A stretch of DNA of 64,000 nucleotides from Cryoendolithus antarcticus (GCA_002077065.1 NAJO01000016.1:806001-870000); one strand, 5' to 3'. Shown: positions 54,136 through 64,000, numbered from the stretch's first letter. The notes: generated by a model not told the origin, from the letters alone. Numbers and translations: made by a program.

Positions 54136-55125
54136 ATGGTGCACGTCCCGTGCTCTGTAGAGGCAGACAAGGTTAACAGCATCGAAAAGTGAGTGATCAC
54201 GCTCAGCAACACACGTGGAGATACTGACACCCGCAGAGTCGGAATGATGGCCGCCAGTCATCTTGGATGTGATCGCTTCACGACTCTGCCGGCGGAGCTT
54301 GCTTTGGCCGTTCTTACTCTGCTCCCGATGCGACAAATCGTTCGGCTTCGTCAGCTGAGCCGCCACTTTAAAGAGCTGGTCGGTGACAATGAGTCGACTC
54401 TCGCGCGGCAATCGCTGGCGTACAATCGATCAAGACTCAGGTCTCGCCACCAGCGGCTCACCGACTTCCGCGGCTTGGAGCTCGTAGATGTTGTTCATCA
54501 ATACATCTCATATTACGGTATAATCTACCAGTCGAATGACCTGGGGGTAGTCCGAGTTCCATATCCACCGATATTCAAGTCTTTCAGGGCCACACTCACC
54601 GAATCCATCCCAGGCTTTGCTCGCGCGCGCCGAGTCGCACACGAAAAGCGGTGGTGGTTCGTTTCGATCCTGCAGAGAGCGTGCGCAGAGAGGGATGGGG
54701 ACACTCGCGTCAGTGAATGTCGTCCGTTGCCGGAGATGGAGGACTTCTTCCCTCGTGCAGCCCCAATGGATCCTCGTGCACCTTTCTTTGGCAACTGGGA
54801 CAATATCATCAGCAAGCTGGAGAACAAGGATCTACTTCGCGGGCCTCACTATACCCGTGTCCACGGCAAGCCGCGATACTTCCTCACATCCCGCGTGGGA
54901 ATGAGTGACTGTCTCGAAGCTTACTATCCGAAGCCTTGGGACTACGGCGGGACGGAGGTGACTTCCCGGATACTGTTGCTACCAGACCTCAAGCAGAAGT
55001 TCTCGTACTGCGTGAAGACTCAAGCGATGGCGTCGATCTTCTGGGATGCTGCAGCAGAAATGGAAGACTTCGCTGCGTCAAGGTTTCGTCAAGCTGCTGT
55101 CATGGAAGAGATGTTCATCTGGTGA
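54136..55125 (+). CDS. F-box protein, paralog 5
   Basis: Fifth and most diverged member, intact, 313 residues in two exons (54136-54188 and 54237-55125). The 48-nt intron has a GTGAGT donor and CTGAC branch-like site; exon 1 reads MVHVPCSVEADKVNSIEK. A Met-Ala-Ala start just after the intron (MAASHLGCDRFTTL) matches the start of the paralogs and is an alternative. The F-box is FTTLPAELALAVLTLLPMRQ, then IVRLRQLSRHFKELVGDNES. Family blocks: HQYISYYGIIYQ, LLRGPHYTRVHGKPRYFLT and FSYCVKTQAMASIFW, with FRQAAVMEEMFIW at the end. The last residue is Trp rather than Phe as in the other four. It presumably links unknown substrates to Skp1-cullin ligase. Confidence 0.8.
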
Positions 55126-55440
55126 TTGCTTCGCAATGCTGGTTGGGACCTTGGTGTCTGCAGACTGGTGCGTCTGAGATTGGACTAGCCTGAAGTACGT
55201 TAGAGACAGTATGGCTGGACAACGCAGCGATCAACGAGTCCGACTCGTCGCTGGATTTGGCGTCCAGAACAGAAGATTATCCACACAATTTTGGTCTTTG
55301 AGCTTTCCGTAGTAGATTTGGGGATGGGTGATGCCGAAGAGGATGGAGTCGACAGTGTAGCTTCAAGACGTGCCTCGCCGTCAAAGATACAGGTGCCCGT
55401 AAATCCGAGTGACGATCATCTTTCAAGTTTGATGCTGGAT
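55126..55440. other. convergent 3' region
   Basis: About 315 bp between convergent stops of F-box paralog 5 and the peroxiredoxin-like gene. Nothing else is seen. Confidence 0.45.
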
Positions 55441-56143
55441 TTATTGGCTTCCGCCGTTGTCGATCCCAAGCACCGTCTTCAGTTCCGCCACTTCTGCATG
55501 ATCCCTCGTATTTCTCATCCTCCGACACCACTTCAGCTCCCCGCCCTTCTCAAAGACCCACTCTCCGCCGTCCTGGCTGTAGTCGCCGCCATGCCTCATA
55601 CCCAGACCGGCTTTGAGCATATTACCCATGCTCTTGACTGTGCCACCAACAATACTAGACTTCGCGTACTGAGGCGTTGTATCTCCCATGCCCAGATCCT
55701 GGATCATGCCAAGCTTACTGTACAGTGCTCGCGAAGGGTCGCAGTAGATCTCGAACGGGCAGCCGGTGCGCTGCTTGTAGCCTGCGATTGCAGGTGGCTC
55801 GCCACAGCCGATGATCAACAGTGTTGTTCGAGGTGAGGCTTGAGACAGCAGGGAAGGCGGAAGGTCTGCTACCAGAGCACGAACGTAGTCTTCACACATC
55901 TGCCAGTCAGTCAGCACAGTGTGCGGGGTGCTTCGATGCCACCGGGAGCTTTACGCCGCAGAAAAAGTGCCTGATGAAGACCACTAACGTTCGTTCATGA
56001 GGCGAGTAGAGATCCTTGAACACTACCTTACTGCCTTTCTCATCGAGAACCTCGAGCGAGCTCGCCTGCTCTAGCGTTTTGGCATCTGGAAGCTCATACT
56101 GCGATGTGCTATCGAGCGTGATCTGACGCGTGTGGGTTGCCAT
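55441..56143 (-). CDS. AhpC/TSA-type thioredoxin-fold protein (PRXL2-like)
   Basis: Peroxiredoxin-like redox protein of the AhpC/TSA group common in fungi. Exons 55955-56143 and 55441-55899 join in phase 0 (GTAAAG donor, TGGCAG acceptor) to 215 residues. The intron falls exactly inside the redox site: exon 1 ends VVFIRHFFCG and exon 2 starts MCEDYVRALV, giving a CGMC pair. The fold continues with TTLLIIGCGEPPAIAGYKQR, then TGCPFEIYCDPSRALYSKLG. The segment GNMLKAGLGMRHGGDYSQDG with GGEWVFEKGGELKWCRRM completes it. The CxxC suggests thiol-disulfide or peroxide chemistry; the electron donor is unknown. There is no signal peptide. It is convergent with F-box paralog 5. Confidence 0.85.
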
Positions 56144-56742
56144 GTTCGCAGTCGGCGACTATCGAGGCCCGCCGAAGGATATCAACGCGAGCTCGAGCAG
56201 ATCTAGTCGTCCCCACCTACGGCAGAGAGATGCACTTCGTTCTACGGGGCTGCGTGCACTTGCTAGGATTCGCGAATACAATTCGAGCCGACGATTGGAG
56301 CAAACCGAACTCTTTCTGAGCAGATATGGACACGATGCGTACGCAATTAAACAGCTATGCAGGTCAAGTAAGGTCTGTATCGATCGGATGATGTTGACTC
56401 TTGGCGTTTCGACCCCTCCACCTGTCTGCCAACAGCATCGACAACTATCGCGCCAGCATTCAGTGTCAGACTGATGCGAATGCTAGCGGCGACAGCCGGA
56501 ACCGGAGCATCGACTCGGCGATATCGACGTAAACCATAGCCGCGCAAACATTACGCCGTCTCGGCTATCAACAGCACCACCGAGCAAGAATAAGTATATA
56601 TCATTCGACTCCCGTCATCGTCACCCCATCTCCAAGCTCCCTGTCGTGGTGTGAGCACTCCTTCACTCGCGCGGTCACTACTCCTCGCACCATCTTTCAA
56701 CCCTGTCTTGCCCCCGTTCAGCTTCATCATACCGCAGTCAAA
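56144..56742. promoter_or_regulatory. divergent promoter region, redox gene / dienelactone hydrolase
   Basis: About 600 bp shared by two divergent genes. A TATATA-like block near 56594-56600 lies about 145 bp before the dienelactone hydrolase start and is a likely TATA element for it. Confidence 0.45.
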
Positions 56743-57818
56743 ATGAGCCTCAAGCAATGCTGCGCGACAGGCTCGCTGCACACGGGCACGCCCACGGGAC
56801 GACGTACGAAGGTCCATGGCCTCGACTGCTATGTCGCAGATGCACCAAGCGGCTCGCCGAAAGGGATTGTAGTCATCATCCCGGATGCCTTTGGTATCGA
56901 GCTGCTCAACAACCAAGTGCTGGCAGATACGTACGCTAAGGAGGGCAACTTTCAAGTGGTGTGTGGACGTCAAAATATTGCTGCTAAATCCTGCGAGCTG
57001 ACAAAGACTCAAGCTCCTGCCAGACTTCATGGACGGTGAGCAACAGAATGCACGTGAACGCTATCATACGCAGCTCATGTAAGACATAGGCTCTCCCGTA
57101 CCAGCGGAAGCCCTCATCAGCCTATCAGCAATGTCCAAGACGGGATTATGGAATCAGCTCTACAAGGTCGGCCACGCAGTCTATATTCTTCGCCATATGG
57201 TACCTTTCCTGTACTTCTGCCGTGAGGCCGTCTGCAAACCCCGTATCCGAGCCTTCATGCACGCGGTGCGAGAAAATGAAGCTGCAAACCTCCCAGTGGG
57301 CGTGGCAGGATTCTGCTGGGGTGGCGGCCACGTCACGAAGCTCTGCTGGGACGACGAAAAAACCAAGGATGGCAAACAACTGGTTGACTGCGGTTTCATT
57401 GCCCATCCCTCTTTCCTCACGTATCCAGGCGACATCGAGAAGGTGGTGCTGCCGCTCTCGTGCGCTGCTGCAGAGCACGATCAGCAGATGAGCGCGGCCA
57501 ATGCGAAATCGACGGAGGAGGTTCTTGTGGCGAAGACTGCGAAGACCAAGGACCAAGGCGTCGAGCACGAATTTGTCATGTACCCCGGGGCGCACCACGG
57601 ATTCGCGGTATGGCGTATGATATATCGTGCCCGACAAGCGACTAACAGATCACAGGTTCGTGCTGACGAGGAGGACAAGGAGGAAGCAGCTCGAGGCAAG
57701 GAGGCTGAGGCTCAGGTAAGTCGTTCTACGAATGGACGCAGTCCGGTATCAACGCTAATGACAAGTTCAGGCCGTGGCGTGGTTCTCGAAGTGGTTCAGC
57801 AGATCAACGGCGACATGA
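56743..57818 (+). CDS. dienelactone hydrolase family protein
   Basis: Alpha/beta-hydrolase of the dienelactone hydrolase family, which opens lactone rings in aromatic-compound breakdown or acts as a general carboxyl-ester hydrolase. Five exons, 56743-56958, 57014-57035, 57090-57607, 57656-57715 and 57771-57818, join in frame to 287 residues. The second exon is only 22 nt (LLPDFMDG across its borders). The N terminus MSLKQCCATGSLHTGTPTGR and strand GIVVIIPDAFGIELLNNQVL are typical of fungal members. The nucleophile elbow is GVAGFCWGGGH with catalytic Cys, the acid is probably Asp in AEHDQQMS, and the catalytic His lies in PGAHHGFAV. The tail includes a charged helix and ends WFSKWFSRSTAT. All three triad positions are present, so the enzyme is likely active. 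Confidence 0.88.
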
Positions 57819-58110
57819 GCATGACGTTCGGAATCCTGAACATTCTTGTGGGCGCTTCTTCCTCTGTCGCTCGAGAGAAAGACCTATGTACAGCCAAGTG
57901 TTGCCAAGTACTGATAGCAGTCGGCCGCGAGTACGGCGCAGTCTGCTTGATTACATATATTGCGGCGCTTAGAGACGCTTGCATCTGGGTAGAAGTACTG
58001 CTAGCACTCCACTTAGCATCTCAATATCAAAGCACATTCACACAGCCTGTAGCCTCATCGCCAAATTGCGTCAAGTCGCACTTACCCATCTCCTTTGCAA
58101 CAGTATCAAC

Positions 58111-58440
58111 ATGCTCGCCACCTGCCACTGTGCCGCCATTACTGTCGAAGCTCCAGTTCCCGATGGTCCCATGCTAGAGTGTCAATGCGGCGTGTGCTAC
58201 CGTTACGGTGCAGTCTGGGCCTACTACCCTCTGGACCAAGTCAAGATCACCAAAGCCGATGGGGTCGAGCCGCGCAAGTATGTGTGGGGCAGGAAGAACA
58301 TCAAGCTTACCGCTTGCGAGAGGAACTGTCTGATGTACTGATGGCCTCTCAACGAGGAGAAGATCAAGAAGATGGCGCTCAATAGTCGGATGGTGGTCGA
58401 GAGGGGAGCTCTGGAGGGAGTGGAGGTGAAGAAGTCATGA
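58111..58440 (+). pseudogene. GFA/CENP-V-type zinc protein, degenerate, with in-frame TGA
   Basis: Remnant of a glutathione-dependent formaldehyde-activating enzyme-like (Mss4-like fold) protein. From the ATG at 58111 it reads MLATCHCAAITVEAPVPDGP, then LECQCGVCYRYGAVWAYYPL, with the first zinc ligands of the family (CHC and CxC..C). It continues YVWGRKNIKLTACERNCLMY and stops at TGA (58339-58341). The same frame runs on as WPLNEEKIKKMALNSRMVVE to a TGA at 58440, and the NSRM stretch matches the usual C-terminal part. The second zinc motif (normally CxxCGC, followed by a His-Trp-type turn) is also altered. So this is more than one nonsense change. It may still be expressed as a 76-residue product, but full zinc binding looks lost. 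It lies just downstream of the dienelactone hydrolase gene on the same strand. Confidence 0.68.
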
Positions 58441-58703
58441 ATTGGTTGCGACTGTTGATCTCGTGAGATGTTTGTGTGTCCCTACATCGCAACCAAGTTG
58501 CTGACACAGCGGCACAGGTAGTTGCAGCTGTTCTCAAGAGTATAAGTCTCCATGAAAGTGGTGATGCGTCTGCGAGCGATGCAATGCACAGTCTTGGCGG
58601 CACAGCATTCTGCTCCTCAAATGTGCAATCCTCACGTCCTCGCAATCAACAGCCATCTCACTATCAACGCGATTCCGCGCTACAGTTATGTTCCTCGTTC
58701 ATC
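58441..58703. other. intergenic before the larger F-box gene
   Basis: About 260 bp of probable promoter and leader. The frame of the next gene is open back to 58476 but shows no family signal before 58704. Confidence 0.45.
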
Positions 58704-60092
58704 ATGGCATCTCTAGCATCACTGCCAGAAGAGTTGCAGCTCGCCGTACTAAATCACCTTGATGCTCCAGCACCATCCTCGTCCAACTTCCACGATGAAC
58801 CCAGCATAGCTCTCTCGTACAGTCCAGACCAATTTCTCAAAGCTGTGACACTGACAGCGAGATCATGGCGTCGTCTCGCTCTGCCGCTACTATTTCGACA
58901 TGTTCGCTATCAGGTTTCCCCCAGTACGTTGCCGATCGATGACCCAGGCGCTGAACTCTCCTCTGCGCACAACGGCGGTCCACTTAATGCACAGTCGTCA
59001 GACCATGCAGAGTCTAGTAGACATCGTGGTCGGGACTCCATCTCGAGCGATCTCTGCAAGACCCCAGAAACACTGCATGGAATGTCACAATTTGAAGTCG
59101 GCGTTCAGGACTTGCTCGACTTTCTCAAGAACAACGCTTTGTTCAAGAGCGTCAAAAGCTTCTTACTATCAATCGAGCGGCAGTACACCTCTGATCGAGC
59201 GCGCGAAAGATATTACCGCTGGAATCAGCCCAGTCACTCGGGCATCGATGCCACTCTTTGGAGGCGACTCTTGTCAAAGATAGATCTATGCACCATCAGC
59301 ATAGTCGCGCCACCCATCAACCTCGCTTACTTAACTTCTTGCCATGTAAACACTTCCGGTGACTGGGCGTTCACAGACATGGACTATCACGTACTCCAGC
59401 TGTCACGACCCGACATAAGCTCACGGATGACCATGGGCGCATCGCAGCCGACGCCGGAAGCTGCCTCACTCTTCGGCCTCCGCCCCTGGACGCACATCTC
59501 GCTGAACGAGGGATCCTTTCTTCGCGCCTACGGTTCCTACGAGTTCTTCGAACGAGGCCCTCCATCTCTAACCACATCAGTTGCGCGAAGTCTGAGCGGC
59601 GCAGGTTCCTCACCCTTACTTTCCAACGATACGTATTTGTCTTGGCCCATCCTCTCCAGACTTAAGTCTTTCACCTACACTGCCATGTTTCCCTTCGCCA
59701 ACCACGCCCAATTCATGTCCATGTTCAAGCAAATCAAGGAGATCACCCTTCAATTTGCTCCAGATGTCAGTACCGGCATCTTGAGTGACAAGGCTAGGGT
59801 CGGGAAAGCAGAGCTAGCGGATTGCTGGCAAGAGCTCTATACGGCTTACTCCGAGTTGGTGAAAGTCGTCCGTACCACAGAGATTCCATCACCATATGAA
59901 GTAAATGAAACTCAATGGGGAACCGCGAAACCTGACCTGGCGATCAAGAAGATTACTGTGCGAGACTTCGCCATCAAGGCTATCCGAGAAGATTTGGAGG
60001 AGATCTTTGCGCCGCTCTGCGCGCCTATTTGGGCCCAGGATGCGACTGGCGTTTTCACAAGGGAGCTACTGGATGGGGTACGACCAGTGTAG
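58704..60092 (+). CDS. large F-box domain protein, unrelated to the cluster
   Basis: Probable SCF substrate adaptor of a different fungal F-box family. I start at the ATG at 58704 (MASLASLPEELQLAVLNHLD), giving 462 residues in one exon. The F-box covers about residues 4-60, including QFLKAVTLTARSWRRLALPL with LFRHVRY. The rest has no LRR or WD repeat that I can identify. It contains a Ser-rich insert (about 65-110), LLDFLKNNALFKSVKSFLLS, RRLLSKIDLCTISIVAPPIN, SWPILSRLKSFTYTAMFPFA and ITVRDFAIKAIREDLEEIFA, then GVRPV at the end. It shares neither the C-terminal motif nor the length of the five paralogs at 40-55 kb. Confidence 0.78.
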   Translation: MASLASLPEELQLAVLNHLDAPAPSSSNFHDEPSIALSYSPDQFLKAVTLTARSWRRLALPLLFRHVRYQVSPSTLPIDDPGAELSSAHNGGPLNAQSSDHAESSRHRGRDSISSDLCKTPETLHGMSQFEVGVQDLLDFLKNNALFKSVKSFLLSIERQYTSDRARERYYRWNQPSHSGIDATLWRRLLSKIDLCTISIVAPPINLAYLTSCHVNTSGDWAFTDMDYHVLQLSRPDISSRMTMGASQPTPEAASLFGLRPWTHISLNEGSFLRAYGSYEFFERGPPSLTTSVARSLSGAGSSPLLSNDTYLSWPILSRLKSFTYTAMFPFANHAQFMSMFKQIKEITLQFAPDVSTGILSDKARVGKAELADCWQELYTAYSELVKVVRTTEIPSPYEVNETQWGTAKPDLAIKKITVRDFAIKAIREDLEEIFAPLCAPIWAQDATGVFTRELLDGVRPV

Positions 60093-60269
60093 GACTGTCA
60101 TTGGTCTGCACTCATACCTGCTGAAGGCGAAGCTGATGTGCTACGGAGTAGCTTCAGTGTTAAGGCCATCTCGAGTCGAACTGTGCAATTTGCAAAGTCG
60201 AATCATTCCCTGACAGTGAGCCCCTACAGCGTCACGTAGACCACCAAGGCCTTCTCCCTCACCGGTCAC

Positions 60270-60587
60270 TCAGGGACCTACTGAACATGCGCATGCCACA
60301 CACTTCTGGGCCGCATTGCATGGGGCACCAACACCCCACTGACCGTTCGCTTTGCAGACCAGCTATGTAGTCAGGTCAGCCAGTGACCACTGGACCAAGC
60401 ACTCTCCCGCAGAGACCTCGCCACAGATACTCACAACATTGTCTCCTTTGCCACACGTGCTGTCACCTTGCTTGACTGCTAGACAACCGGCTCCGGGCAC
60501 CTTTCTCGTATCATAGCCCCGGCATGTAGCAAGAGCGCTTGGCGAGAGTGCCGTCATAAGGACCAGGACAGAAGCTTTGATCCGCAT
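60270..60587 (-). CDS. small cysteine-rich secreted protein (effector-like)
   Basis: Two exons, 60435-60587 and 60270-60362, separated by a 72-nt intron with a perfect GTGAGT donor, a CTGAC branch and a TAG acceptor, join to 81 residues. Residues 1-21 are a signal peptide (MRIKASVLVLMTALSPSALA, cut near ALA/TC). The mature part of about 60 residues has eight cysteines, spaced singly at first (CRGYD, GAGC, STC, LVC), then APC and a closing KCVACAC cluster. The motif DNVLVCKANGQWGVGAPC is of the kind seen in small fungal secreted Cys-rich proteins. The even number of Cys suggests four disulfides. Without the intron the frame ends after 74 codons and loses the cluster. Role unknown: it could act in plant or microbial interaction or in the wall. 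Confidence 0.72.
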
Positions 60588-61514
60588 CTTGCGGCGTCCG
60601 GTTTTGTGAGGGTAAATGGTGAAGTGATGCTACCGAATTCGGAAAGGGCGTCTACGTCAGCTACATCAGCCAAAGTGGTAGAATTTGCACCGACGGAGTT
60701 GTTTTCGTGATGAAGAGGTCTTTGAGTTCGCCTCGTGGGAGCTGACCCATTCGAATGTGACTGCCGGAGTAATGGCTGAAGCGGTGTGCAGGCCGGTTGT
60801 AGGTACAGCATGTTCAGCGCATCCTTCGCGCATCGCAAAGGTGCTGCAACCATTGAAGTCGAGTCATGATTCAAAGCAGTCAACCTTACGCTGAGATATG
60901 CTTCTCCCTCGCTAGATGACAGCTTTCAGTGTGTACCATTTCGGCAATGAACTCTCCGCTATTGTGCTGCTGCTTCAGCGCGTGAATCGCCCCGGATGCG
61001 ACCTTCACGAGCGATTTTGCGTGCAACAGGTATGAGGTATGTACTGCAGCAGAGCGAGCTATGGATGCATGGGATCGCCCTAGGAGCTCTGTGAACAAAG
61101 GTGGGGAAAAGTATCGAGAATGCTCAAGCGGTAGGCGATCGCTTACGGCAATGTTGACTCCTACCTGTACTCTACGTCGTGGAGGTCGAAGAATGGGATG
61201 ATCTGGGAGCCTTAAATGTGCGCAATGTAGTTGTGTACATCTATCTGCATGTCTATCTGTCGTCCATCAAATCCTCAAACCCCCAAAACTCGCATCCAGC
61301 GGTGTCGCAAAATGAATGTACTGCACGCAAGCGTGCAAAGAAGTGAATGTAGCTATGTGCAAAGAAGCGAATACTTTTCATGGATCATGTTCGTTCGGAA
61401 GCGCGCATATCGAACTAGCCGACAGCCACAGCTCCTGGCTCGAAGCCATATAATTCGTAAGCTCATGGATCATCGAGACCACGATACCCGAGCGAGCTCA
61501 AGGGCTGTTGGAAT
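60588..61514. other. intergenic, no gene recognised
   Basis: About 930 bp. A minus frame at 60886-61098 and plus frames at 60685-60894 and 61231-61665 match nothing. Short imperfect repeats of a GTGCAAAGAAG-like unit occur near 61334-61372. Confidence 0.45.
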
Positions 61515-62238
61515 CTACTGCAGAGCAGTAACGAGGTTTCCAGTGCCGTACTGGATGTTGACGACCGGGTCGGTGGTCAGCGCGGTTTGGATACCGAGCT
61601 GGTGCGGGCAGACTGGCAGGCTGACGCCGTACTGCTCAATGCTGCAAGTCTCGTCCATGCCGTAGGTACAGGCGTTGGGGTTGGCGATGTTGTATATCGC
61701 GTAGTTGTTGGCGAACCACGAGTCGGATAGGCAGGCGCTGACAGTGTTCATCGAGTTCGTCGCGCTGAGCGCGAGTTTGCCGTCCTTCTCGTGGAGGAGG
61801 TCCGCGCAATTGCTCATGTCGACGTATTCGAAGTCCGCAGCGATGCCGCCGCCCATAGTAGGGTCAGTGTGGGCTGGATTACCAGTATTGAAAAAATTCC
61901 ACGCCGAGTACGAGATGTCGTATGCACCTCCAGACTGGTCGACATGGAGAAGATGTAGAGAGCGACCGTTGGCCGTGACCTTGGCGCACTTGCCGCAACC
62001 GGGTGAGAGCGGCCAGTACGCGATGCGGTTGGTGTTGACCTTGCAGCCAAGCACACCGATGGACGAGCCGTAAGTGTCGTGGGGCGTGACGGAGATGCCA
62101 CTGCGCTTGGTGATCTGTTCTCAATTAGCGGATTGCTACACAGCGTCGCAAATCAATACCACTCACAGTCTCAGCTGGGATGACAGCGGCGCTAACAGTT
62201 GCGGCAAAGCCAATGAGTGCGGTGATGGAGAACTGCAT
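61515..62238 (-). CDS. secreted protein, double-psi beta-barrel-like (barwin/RlpA type)
   Basis: Secreted protein of 223 residues in two exons (62167-62238, 61515-62114) with a GTGAGT donor and a 52-nt intron. The signal peptide is MQFSITALIGFAATVSAAV, followed by a short propeptide-like stretch with a KR site (IPAETITKRSG). The mature part opens ISVTPHDTYGSSIGVLGCKV. It continues NTNRIAYWPLSPGCGKCAKV, GRSLHLLHVDQSGGAYDISY and WNFFNTGNPAHTDPTMGGGI, with further cysteines in MSNCADLL, SACLSDSW, NACTYGMDETC and PVCPH. The GAYDISYSAWN-type motif and paired Cys resemble a widespread class of small fungal secreted proteins whose fold is thought to be barwin or double-psi barrel-like. No catalytic activity can be named. 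It could bind cell-wall glycans. Confidence 0.72.
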
Positions 62239-63780
62239 GATTGCTGGTTGAAGGAGTGGATTTGGTTCGTGCTTTCTGTCTTGAACCCAAGGAACGACGG
62301 GGACAATGCTATATGCAAATGAGTGCAGTCAATGTGAGTGAATGAGTGTGAATGCCGAAGAGTGGCTGGTAGAGTCCGAGACAGTATGAGAATACGATGA
62401 GGGAAAGAAAGCGGACTTGATCGATGAGAGATATTTAGCAAAGAGCGAAAGTGGAGCGGATGGACTTTGATGTCTCACATGGCGCTGACGCAACCTTGCC
62501 TGCAAACTTCACTGCGTGCGTTGAGACTGCCGCATGGCAAAGTGAGGGATCGCATGGCGCGAGCCAGCCCGTGCAGTGCTCATTGGCGTCGGCGTGGGAG
62601 AGCGGTGCATCGGTGGAGCACGAGAAGAGACCGTAAGCCGCGCTGGCCAGAGGGTGAGAGGACCCCGAGGCGACAAACGCCTGCTTTCCCACAGTCCCAC
62701 ATCGCAATGTAAGGTGGAGTGTGAGTGGTTGAGACAGGGTGTGGAGATGTAAAGTCCTGACGTCTGGACCGGGTTGCGAGCGTTGCGATCCCTCGGAGCG
62801 AAAGGCGGGCCGCTGTGAGTGGCCAGGAACGCGGCTGATGTGCTCCAGTTGCTGCAGCGTCCTGCATGACGGACGTGGTAGTGCGATTAGCAGGGGTTTC
62901 AGAAAATTGTGTTCCTGAGAATCCTGACGTTGGCAGCGGCTTCGCTTGGCCCTACCCGCTGCGCCGCGTGGCAGGGACGGTTGGTCCAGACTACCGGCGG
63001 AGCTCGCGATCTGGTCGACAAAAAGGAATCAGCGCGACGATGCTTTCGCGGCACTTCATCGACTTGTGGCAGTGGTCGTGCTCTCACAATACTTCTGGCA
63101 AATGTCGAGTTGTCGGTACTGCTGCGCTTTGCGTAGCGAGAGTTACAGCATAATTGAGGTTCGCGTTGCAGGTGCGTAGACACCCAGAGCCAGCGATGTG
63201 GTGGCTCGACACTATCGTCTCGACTGCGAAAGCGCCATGCCGTGCTCGTATTGCAAAGGATGCATGATTGAACGAAAAATCGAATGGAATTGTCCTCGCC
63301 CACTTGTCGGATCTTGCCCGACTCGTGCCTTCTATTCTTCGCTGGACGCCAAGCCGTGCATGCCTGAGGCGATGACGCTCAACGTCGGCGCCCGGGAACC
63401 CGATTTATCCGAGCAGGCCGAGATGTTCGCAAATCCACATCCGGCAAAACTTGCGAGCTCCAGCATGCAGTTCGAAGCGGTCTCCCAATGCTGCTCGTGT
63501 TTTGGCAATAGCAGACTGGCGCATAGCTCGCGACATTGACGTTACTAGGTGAAGACAGTTGGCAAGGCCCGCCTCCGAATGATATATGATCCTTCCGGAT
63601 CTTCCGAATCCCCGACCTCGTCCCCTCAGCCTCATGTTGATGTCCAGAAACAGTATATGGTGTTGCTGTGCCACTGAATAGGATTGTGCTCTCACAAGTA
63701 GCTACTTATAACTGGTCTTTCGTCCTCCTCTCACGTTCCTCAGGTTTCTCCCAGCTAGTTCACCCATTGCTTCCTCCGAC
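62239..63780. other. long intergenic region, no gene recognised
   Basis: About 1.54 kb between two divergent genes. Frames near 62435-62867 and 62899-63303 overlap on both strands and resemble no family. An AT-rich TTATA block near 63706 lies about 75 bp before the next start and may be its TATA element. Confidence 0.45.
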
Positions 63781-64000
63781 ATGGCCACCATCTTCGCCCG
63801 TCGCCCGCTGGTAACAGCGTCTTCCACAGCTTTTGCATTCAGCACAGTTCTCTACCTCACCCGGTCTAAGCCTTTGCTTGCGGACTCAGCATATCGAGAA
63901 CCGACAAAGACGCTTGCATTTCCCCAGTCTATGCTCTTCGCGCAATCCCTCACAGTTGTGAAGTCCGAGCAAATCAATCACGACACGAAGAAGATCACGT
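63781..64000 (+). CDS. NADH-cytochrome b5 reductase-like protein, 5' part (cut by the window edge)
   Basis: Only about 73 codons are visible. The start MATIFARRPLVTASSTAFAF is basic and Ser/Ala-rich like a mitochondrial presequence, followed by a hydrophobic turn (STVLYLTR). The segment KTLAFPQSMLFAQSLTVVKS then leads into EQINHDTKKIT, where the FAD-binding ferredoxin-reductase-type barrel of cytochrome b5 reductases normally begins (VNHDTKRxxF). The protein probably shuttles electrons from NADH to cytochrome b5 or another acceptor. The FAD (RxYS) and NADH-binding motifs lie beyond the window, so the assignment rests on the N-terminal pattern only. Confidence 0.6.
   Translation, partial: MATIFARRPLVTASSTAFAFSTVLYLTRSKPLLADSAYREPTKTLAFPQSMLFAQSLTVVKSEQINHDTKKIT

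Noticed and set aside
60363..60395. A 33-nt intron in the Cys-rich secreted gene using a GTCCAG donor
   Set aside because: It is below the usual minimum intron size. The GTGAGT donor further upstream gives a normal 72-nt intron in frame.

Overview
This window is nuclear DNA of a filamentous ascomycete. Most genes carry short spliceosomal introns (about 45-200 nt, GT..AG, often with a CTGAC/CTAAC-like branch point). The protein set is fungal: a Cat8/FacB regulator, a Prm10-type transporter, Anp1, a group III G-alpha, a DUF1996-WSC secreted protein and a CsbD-like protein. Gene order and F-box expansion suggest Dothideomycetes, perhaps Capnodiales/Mycosphaerellales; that placement is an inference. 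I recognised no tRNA, rRNA, transposon or CRISPR array.

Left part (0.4-18 kb): AP-1 sigma (minus), a glutamate-cysteine ligase modifier-like protein (plus), a 900-codon C2H2 zinc-finger gene built from five exons (minus), CDC14 phosphatase (minus), a SETD3/LSMT-type SET protein (plus), the acetate regulator facB/cat8 (plus) and a HAD-like hydrolase (minus). Centre (18-39.7 kb): a secreted DUF1996-WSC protein, a Ser/Thr-rich probable cell-surface protein, a SMYD-like SET protein, G-alpha, transketolase, a Prm10/ThrE-type membrane protein, NAD kinase and a CsbD-like stress protein.

The most distinctive region is 40.2-55.2 kb. Five paralogous F-box genes of about 290-310 codons share a conserved C-terminal half and end in a near-identical motif. 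Three lie on the minus strand on the left and two on the plus strand on the right, facing outward from a core with a 1,181-codon hypothetical gene, anp1, a SnoaL-like gene and a small hypothetical gene. Two of the five carry a single in-frame stop while the frame and family motifs continue beyond it.

Right part (55.4-64 kb): a thioredoxin-fold peroxiredoxin-like protein, a dienelactone hydrolase, a degenerate GFA-type gene with an in-frame TGA, a larger unrelated F-box protein, a small cysteine-rich secreted protein, a secreted barrel-type protein and the 5' end of a cytochrome b5 reductase-like gene cut by the window edge.

Metabolically, facB (acetate use), transketolase (pentose phosphate), NAD kinase (NADPH supply) and G-alpha (nutrient signalling) are all present, but nothing in the layout links them as a cluster. 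Exon boundaries were read by eye from splice sites and frame; every spliced model given with exon coordinates sums to a multiple of three.
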